From Diorhabda sublineata (Eukaryota > Arthropoda > Insecta > Coleoptera > Chrysomelidae), in assembly GCF_026230105.1 (NCBI RefSeq), contig NC_079478.1, forward strand, positions 13,283,653 through 13,347,652: DNA of 64,000 bases, read 5' to 3'. Of this stretch, positions 53,401 to 62,400 are shown in pieces (the stretch's first letter is position 1; every line of letters starts with the position of its first letter). The notes below the pieces were generated by a model. The model searched no databases and had not been told where the DNA came from. It saw nothing but the letters and a program-made list of their open reading frames with translations. The position numbers and the translations under genes were made by a program.

Positions 53401-56400
53401 TAATAAAATAGCATTAAAAACGTAAAAAATTATGAGCAAAAAAAGTTGTTATTTATTGTATCAACAATAAAATTCAGGTAGAAAGGCTGACCCGAAAAGG
53501 TCACCGGTCGCCCCCCCCCGGAGCGACAAGGGTCTTGGGCAAATAGGCGAAGTTAACATGAAGCTTAAATAGTAACATGGAAAGTCTACAACTTTGGCTT
53601 AAGATAAAACTTTTTCAAGTTTTCAAAACGTTTTCAAGAAAATTCCAAAAAACCTCAAATTTTGACCTTTATAATGGTAAACTTCAGTTCTTGACACATA
53701 TTTGGTTCTCCAGAAATTTCGTTTTTTTGGCCACTATTTGTATGTTTAAATTGACCGAGCTATAAAAAAGAAAAGGAAATTTACGCCAATCGCGTCTAAA
53801 ATCTGAGTTAGTTGTTTCAAAAAAAAAAACGGGATGAAACATTTTTTCGGCAACTAATCAAGGAATTTAAGTAAATCTTTGTTTTTAATTTGGGTAAGCC
53901 AAATAAATTATGACTATTCATCACAGAAGTAAATGTCTAATTTGACTGGACTATATGAATATGCTAATATCTGAATATACTGAAAAATGAAAATGATGTT
54001 TTGGCCAATTTTTTACTGTTTTTTATTGTGACGTCTAATTTTTGGAAATTGAGTATTTAGCATAATTCACTATATCTAGTACTATAGCCACTATAAAATA
54101 GTTCCGTTGGATGATTATCTTAGTATCTAGTAAAACCAAGCTTTCTAGACATATGAAAATAAGTTTCCGGCAATACCTAAACTTTAGTAAATCAGTTTTC
54201 AATACAAATTTTGTTTGTTTTATCAACGCAATTAAAATTGTATTATCAAAAATATACTATTTTGTTATGACTCGTTAATATTTGCACTATTGCGATTTTG
54301 TGATACTAGAAACTGGAAAACTATCTTACAATGCTTATGTTTGCACTTGAAACATATAATTTTTGATATACAATTACGTATCAGATGTTCATTATATTTC
54401 TTAGTGTGAATAAGTAACATTACGCTGATTAAACTAAAATAATAAAAAATTAATTCATCTTTTTTTTAATCTACAAATTAAAACTTGCAAAACTTTAGAT
54501 GTTACATGGCAGATGTTTAAAGAATTAATAATGTTCCGCATCTGTTATGCATAAGCCAAGGCACCAAAAATATTGTAAAAAACATTAGGTTACATAGACA
54601 AGAGTTCTTAGTTCAGGACAATTCATTGACAAAATTATATTTCCAAAACACTTTTAAACCAATGAAAATTCCATGTTTGAATTTAATTATTTTATCCGTA
54701 CAATTATTGATGAATAATTTTTATAACAATCAAATTATGAGACGCCAGGTAAAATTAATTATTTATATAATGATAAATAAGCCTGTAATCAATTTATCAA
54801 GGAGTCAATTCCTTAATATTAATATAGGCCTGGTTTGACCTCAACCTGAGCAGTAAATATTAATATTTATATAATTATGGTAGTACAGTAGCACCAGAAT
54901 TAGAAACTCAGCAGCTATAGTTTATTTCAGAAAGGTACAGAGTAATAAACCTCCCTAGGTATGCAAAGTGACCCAGTGGATATTTAAGCCACTTTCATAG
55001 TTTGGTATTGATTTCATTGTAAAATTTTTTCTTTTCATCAAGTGCAGGTAGTACCACCCGGGTTGGGGTCAACATATGGGTATAGTCTATTGTTATCCAT
55101 TCACAAACTTTGTACATAGTGTGCCAAAGGCGTGCTGGTAGGATACTTTAAAAAGGAAAGCCGAATCTGAAATAGGGTTGAAATTAGGCAGAGACACTAA
55201 TAGAAGGTTAAACGGTACCTGTTAAATGCAAAACGTAACTGTATAATCTACTACCTAAGTAATCCCTACACAATATTTCAAGACCTACATCTATGGCAGA
55301 CACCGAAATTGAGCCGAACTGGACGGAATTCCCCATTTTATTACTCTATACATTTCCGAAATAGTATAAAAAAACCATTTAACATATCATTTTCAAAAGT
55401 GTTTCATAATCTTTCAAGAGCTAACTTTGAGATTGTTTTTTCTCAAAATTTTTTATGTGATAAATTTAAGAATTAGAAACTTTTCTATGGTGTTTTTAAT
55501 ATCCGTTCTATTCTTGAGAAACTTTTTTGATTCTGTGGATCACCCAACCGACCTCCCTTCTTAAAAGAACTGGCAGTAAATTAACCATAGGATATTCCAA
55601 AAAAATAATTTTTTTGTTGAGGAATACATGGTAATATATATAATAACAATAATGTATGAAAAGTATTCGCGTCGAGCGCTCGATGGACGAAAAATATGAA
55701 ACCAAGCGTCCCACATTTCTTTCACAATAATACTTTTCATTCATTATCGTTTTAAGCTTATTTAAAAAAAATTGTCCATCTTTTTAGTTCGATATGTTTT
55801 AAAAGCCTGTTTTTCAGCTATTTTTTAAACTATATTCTCCACTTTTTGGTACGATTTTTTGTCAGGAATAAAATTCTTCTTTAAGTTCTAGTCATTAGTA
55901 CTGTAAATCTCCAACATATGGTGCGCGGATGTAAAATTCTTTACCACCCTAATAAAATTTAAGGTATTCAATTCGAAAGTAATACTGATACATGTAGTAC
56001 AGTAAATCTACAACAAATGGCAGACAGTTGTAAAATTTGTTTCGATGAAAGGAGAAAATTGCCGATTACAGTGTGAACGGGATTTGAACCCACGATCGGC
56101 ATATCTGGAAGTTGACGCTAAAGAACGTAATTAAAGTGGAGGGATATACTAACAGTAATAGCGTGTTAATATGAAAACATTTTACGTAAGAGTAATTATA
56201 AAACCCACAATTTAATTGGAGGAATCGAAGTTCGAGGACGAATATTTTAAATCCAGGGCAATAAATGGAATTTTAGGACTTTATAGAATATAGGACGTTC
56301 TTCAAATTCCTGGTTTTTCAGGAGGAATAGGAATCCTAATAGATTAGACATTAAAAAGTATTCAACTAACTTATACATAATTTGTTTTTACCTTTAACCG

Positions 56401-59400
56401 ACTAGTATCGGTTATAATTTTCAAAAATTTCACAATTTTTACATTTTTCAAATCTTTTTACTCTCAAAAAACATCTAAAATTTCATAGCGAAATTCGATA
56501 TAATAAGAAAGCAGTTTGGGCCGATCGACAGCTGCTTCTCACTTTTTTTTATTTTATTTATTGTATTTCATCATAATTTATCAGAAGATAAGTAAAAAAT
56601 TGCCAAGGGAAAAAAGTGAAAAAAAACCATAATTTACATAATTTTTATCATCCGCCATTTTTTATTATTTTTTTTAAAGGTGGTGAATTACGATAAAAAC
56701 TACTTTTCTCTTTGAAAAGCTTTTTGAATTTATTGTTTTAGATTTACCAAATTCGAAATTATCTCAGTGCAGTGGGAGCATTTTAGCACTGTCAATTTTG
56801 GCGCCCTCTATAAAATGATGTTGAACATTTTTTTAACACTTTATTACCAAGAAATAATAAGAAAAAAGTTTTATATAGAAATATAATAAAGAAAACGAGA
56901 AAATAAATATTCAATTATGGTCAGTTTTTTACCCTTATAACCGATACTAGTCCCTAAAATATGAAATAAAAATTGGAAACCTTCACTTCCTTCTAGCATT
57001 AATACTTGATTCCAAAACACCTTGAGAATATAGAGCCCAATATAGATTCAAAAAGTGGAAGTTTATTGATAAAATATCAGGTACTAAATTTAATAATTCT
57101 ATCGACTCAAGTATGCAAATGTACCCTGACAATATAATTTAGAATGCATTGTTCAGATTAGATAATTGTAACTTCCCTCTTCATAGTTTTATTTAAACTT
57201 CCTGTTCGGTTAATATACCTTTATATCTATATCCTTTAAAATCTTGTAACAGATTTACTTCGTCATCTATTATTACATTAATTTCTCGAAAATAAACAAG
57301 TGTTGTATCTGTATAAACCGACGAAATTCTTTTAAATACTAACCAAGGCTAAATAAGTGATTCAGAACATCAAAATACTGTTTATTATGTGTTAGACTTA
57401 GACGGTTGGTTTTATTTAGTTAGAGGGCGCTCACTGCTCGGTGCAGCGATGCTACAAACAAATCACGCTGAGTTTCTGAACGAATCTTTCAATGTCAAAT
57501 ATTCAACAGTGTCACACACTGACAGACATACGAGTGTTTGCGTTCTCAGAAGAAGAAAATTATAATCTAAATTTGTATAGACCCAATATTGGTATGGGTG
57601 ATTTATATTAAGAATTAACAAATTTCAAAGTAATTTATGAAAAAATATCAGAAGAAAAAAACTATCTTGAAATGAGTACTGGCCAAAAGTAGGGCATTTA
57701 TTAGTAAACACTTCAGAAGAATTTAAAAACATAACTAAAATTGTCTCATATATTTTTCGTAACCTCAGCATTCACTGAGAGTTTTTTCAGTAATTAATGC
57801 TAAGTGGCGGGTGGATAGGAATAGAGTATCTAATAATTTGATAAAAAATGAGCTCTTCATTTATTCTAATTTCAGTTATGATTGTGGTGAGGCGTAGGAA
57901 GTTTTTAAAAAAGATTATAAATTAGTAAGTTGTGCGAGAGGCACAACAACATGTATTTAAAACAATAAACAAAATATTTTTCATTTTTCATAGATCTGAT
58001 TATAATTTTCTTGTAAAAAAAGTTGGCAACCCTAGATATATGTCACCACCTTACCCTTTAGAATAAATTAAAAGCAAGCACGAACACTACTACCAGGTCT
58101 AGATATTAAATAACGAGACTGGTTACGAAGAATAATATAATAAAAATTATTCTTCATTCGAATGCTCCCCTTCAATATATTCCCCTCCCCACGCCACACA
58201 TCTTTCCATACGTTTTTTCCATTGATCGAAGCAGTGCTCGAAGTCTTCTTTGGTTAGTGCCTTTAGGAGCTCTGCTACGCTAAACAAAAATAGGCAGAGA
58301 CCATCCCTTCAGGTAATTTCTTTTAGTTCGAAGAACCAAATGATTGTAATAATTTTTGCAGTGATTGTAATATTCAAATTAATCGTTGAAATAAATAAGG
58401 ACAGAATAGGAGAGTGCAAAAATTGGTCTGCCACTTCCACTCCTTTCAACCATTATTTTTAAATAATCATTTGATCAAACGATTATTGTCTATGGTTTCA
58501 TCTTCTTCTCATGCCGTCTTCACATTGAAAGTTGGCGACCATGTTTTTAAATGCGTCTGCAACATGAAACAATTTTCCAACGCTGAGATTTGTCAATTCT
58601 TTTACGTTACGGATCCGGGATTTTTTCTTTTTCTGGTTTCATAAAAATCGATAATTCAGATGGGTAAAAAGAGTCGAGAGGGGGTTTGTTTAAACTTTAG
58701 ACCAATTTCTTTTATTAGCATAGTTCATAGTTCGTAGGTGTAGGCGGCCGTGAAGCCTTCAGATAGGCCCGTCGTGCCCCATTTAACGTCACAAAATTCC
58801 GATGTGATTTGAGAAGCCGACCAGGCGCTTTGGCTTGAACCCTCTGATGTCGTTAGGTAGGTTGTGGGATTTGTCAAGGTGATTAAACCGCGCCCATTTG
58901 AGTGCAGGGCACTCACAGATAACGTGGTCTGCAGTTTCGTCCTCCTCCATGCACCAGCGGCACTCCGGATGATCAGTGATGCCTATGGTGTGAAGGTGAC
59001 GTCTTAGATGGCAGTGGACGATCACTAGTCTGATTTCGCGCCTATTTAGCTGGAGCAGTTGTTTGGCGAGAGTCGAGCGAGGTCCGTCTCTATGGGCCTT
59101 CGCTTGTCTCATGCCAGGCGTCTCCATCCATCCGTCGAGCCCGCCTTGCGAGAAGGCCGTTGAGAGACGTGATGACAGCGCTTTTGGCCACACCAAGGAT
59201 GGGTTCTTTCATTAGCATACGAAAATATATACACAGCTTAGTAATACGTGAAAACGTCGTTATCGTTTTATTATTTTAAATAACCAATTTCGATATGATA
59301 CATCTGAATTGATGAAAAAACTCAACAATTCTTTGTGGATAACAATAGTGTCAGCAATATATTGCTTATAATGTTGACGAGATCTGCCATAACACGGAAT

Positions 59401-62400
59401 ATTATCACGCAAATCTCTCCATATTTTGAGTGCCTTTTGGTTTCTGGATCTACGAAATTATAACGGTTATCAACCGTTAAATGCATCCTTCGTCCTCGAC
59501 ACAAACACGATTAAAAAAGAAACAATTATTCATAGATTTACTAATGATAGTGGTACGTAAACAAACTAAACTAAATTCACTGCAAATTATATTCGCATGT
59601 CATCTTCAGATAATGAAGACATAAGAATCGAAACTATGATGTATAAAATATTTGTTTTTCTGGAACTTGAAAGTTGTAAACTGTGTTTTGCTATCCTCTC
59701 CCTATATATAAAATTTTTCAACTTTGAAGTTCCAGAAGAAGAAAAATATTTTATTCGTCATAGTTTAGCTTTCCATGTCTTCATTACCTAATGATAACAT
59801 TTTTTCCTTACGTAAGTAACACGAAGTTCAACACTCAACAGTATGCATATCAATTAGAAATGTTTGATGGTATTTTAATACCTCCTGTTACAATTTATGT
59901 TGATTGTCTTCAGAATGTCTCTTCATGGCGAACAGTTTCTTTGGCATGCAGTACGATCTAAATATCTACATATCTCCTAAACCATAAATTTTATCGAGTT
60001 GAACAAAGAGTACCTCTTTGTTTAAAAATCAATATTTGCTATTTTTAGATTATACATGTTGTCCCTGTGAAAATTACAGATTGTTAACTATTGGGCATGA
60101 ACCGCCCCTGGCTTTCTGATAGTAGTGTAGATTTATTTCGTCAAATGCACTACATGGACATACGTAATCATCCATTAAAAATTCATAATTTTCGAATGTA
60201 TAATTTAGAAAATATATGTAAATAAATTTTGTAATTTTGAAGGTCAACAACTCAGAAACGATGGGTCATATAATAAAATTTTTTATATCACAACATTATT
60301 TTCACGTCATCTGCTCCCTCTAAATTTTTTTGCATCAAGTCTCAGAACCATCTGTAGAAGTGGTAAAAAATGTAAACACTACAGAGCAAAACCAATGAAT
60401 AGAAAAATAGAGAAAAGGAAGGAAGGAATAGACATTTATATGCTTTTCCAATATATTCATAGAGTACAGATTCAGCATTAATTTATTGGAAATAAAACAA
60501 AATTTCTATTATTTTCATATTTTAACAAAAAATTGATGGAACGGAATGTTATGTGTGATCAGTACTACTGTACGGAGTGGAAACTTGAACCTTGAAAGCT
60601 CAAATGATCAAAAAACTTGAAGCATTTGAGATGTGGATCTATAGACGCATCCTGAAGATACCCTGGACTGACAGAATCACCAACGACGAAGTACTAAGAT
60701 GCATTGGTGGCAAAAGAAAGCTGTTGACAATTATTAAGATAAAAAAACATCTTACGCAACGACAAATATCTACTGCTACAAACATAATGCAGGGCAGAGT
60801 AGAGGAAAAGGAAGGCATCGACAGAACGAAGAAATCCTGACTATGTAACATAAGAGAATGAACTAATCTCAGCGTCAGAGAATTTTTTCATATTGCGAGG
60901 AACAGAACGTATTTAAAAACGTGGTCACCAACCTTCAATGAGAAGAAGAAGAATAAGAACAAAAAATTAATAAGATATCGAGAAATCTTTGTACCAGAAA
61001 TGCTATTTATATTTCTCATTTAGTTAAAACTAAGCGTTTTCAAATGCCAACACACTAAAATTTGTAATTGTCACAAAAATTTTCCGATTAACCCGTCAAA
61101 GTTTCCATTATCATCACTTTATCAAAATCGGAGCAATTTCCTTGTTTTATCACAAATGAGTTATCATAAAATTTCTTATCAAAGTTTTCGTTTCAAATTC
61201 TAATGATAAAATCCCATTTTGAAAGTTGAAAAACATATATTAAGATATTTACAGCCATCTACCATATTGTCTGTAAACACGTTATTCGAGGGGTTAATAA
61301 AGATAGTTAAATGGAGGAATTTTACAAAAAAAAATGGAATCTAAATAAATCAGTATCAAAACATGTCCCCAAAAAATTCAACTAGAAAAAATTATTAGAT
61401 ATTTTAACTATAAAGGAGAAATGTAGTAGATTCTAGAGAAGAAATTCTAAAAATACCTTAGACGATAATTTAATAAAATGAAAATAAAAACGAAAAACAT
61501 TAAACAAAATCTTATTTTAATAATTCTCCCTTTACAATTAAGCAATATCCGCATATATCTTAGCTATTCACCTGTAATTCTTATTATAAAATTGAATTAG
61601 ATGAAATAACTGACATTTTTTTACTATTTGAATTAAAGACAATTTCAAATAGACAAAAGCAACAGAAAATACATCACCCAAAATGCCTAAAAGACGGAAA
61701 TGATTTCATGAGTTTCAACCTTGAATATATTTTATCAGAGTTTCGCTACATGTGTGTCTCTACTATCTACTTGATCTCGCATTTGAAAATTCTATCTCTA
61801 CATCACGTGATATTTATTTGAAAATCATACATTTCTGGCAATGAAATGCGCGTAATTTTTACCTTGGTTCAAGAAAGAATATTCTGCACTATATCATAAT
61901 TGCGTGAAAATAAAATTCCGAATGCTCAAACCTGAATGAAAAATTTTGTGAAAGGTTTTATAAAACATTCTCTTAAAATCCCCGATTAAAAAACTGCCAT
62001 ATAAAATTAATATAAAACATAATTTAAATCACCCTAAATAAATATAAAGGCCAAAGCTACACTCCATTTCAAATGAAATGTTTTTTTTTTCATTTCATTC
62101 AATACCTATTGTATTTTTCAAAAATTACTAATTTATATTTGAAATTATAAAAAAAATTTTGCAGTACGACGCTTGTATCCTCAAGGGTTATGTACTAAAT
62201 TGAAACGTTAGTTCAAATAAATTTATATTTATTTTAAAATTATAGATAAAACTGATCCCAGCTTACCGGGGACGGGGGATTATGTACAGGTTGCATTTGT
62301 TGCTGTTGTTGCATTCCATGAATACTATTTTGTAAACTTTGTAATGTACTATGCATATTATCCATCGTAGAAGGTGGATACCACCATTGTGTTCCCTGTG

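Noticed and set aside
59322..59504. Minus-strand 60-codon frame (CRGRRMHLTVDNRYNFVDPE)
   Set aside because: Protein-like start but no recognised family, no splice sites and a stop-rich surround.
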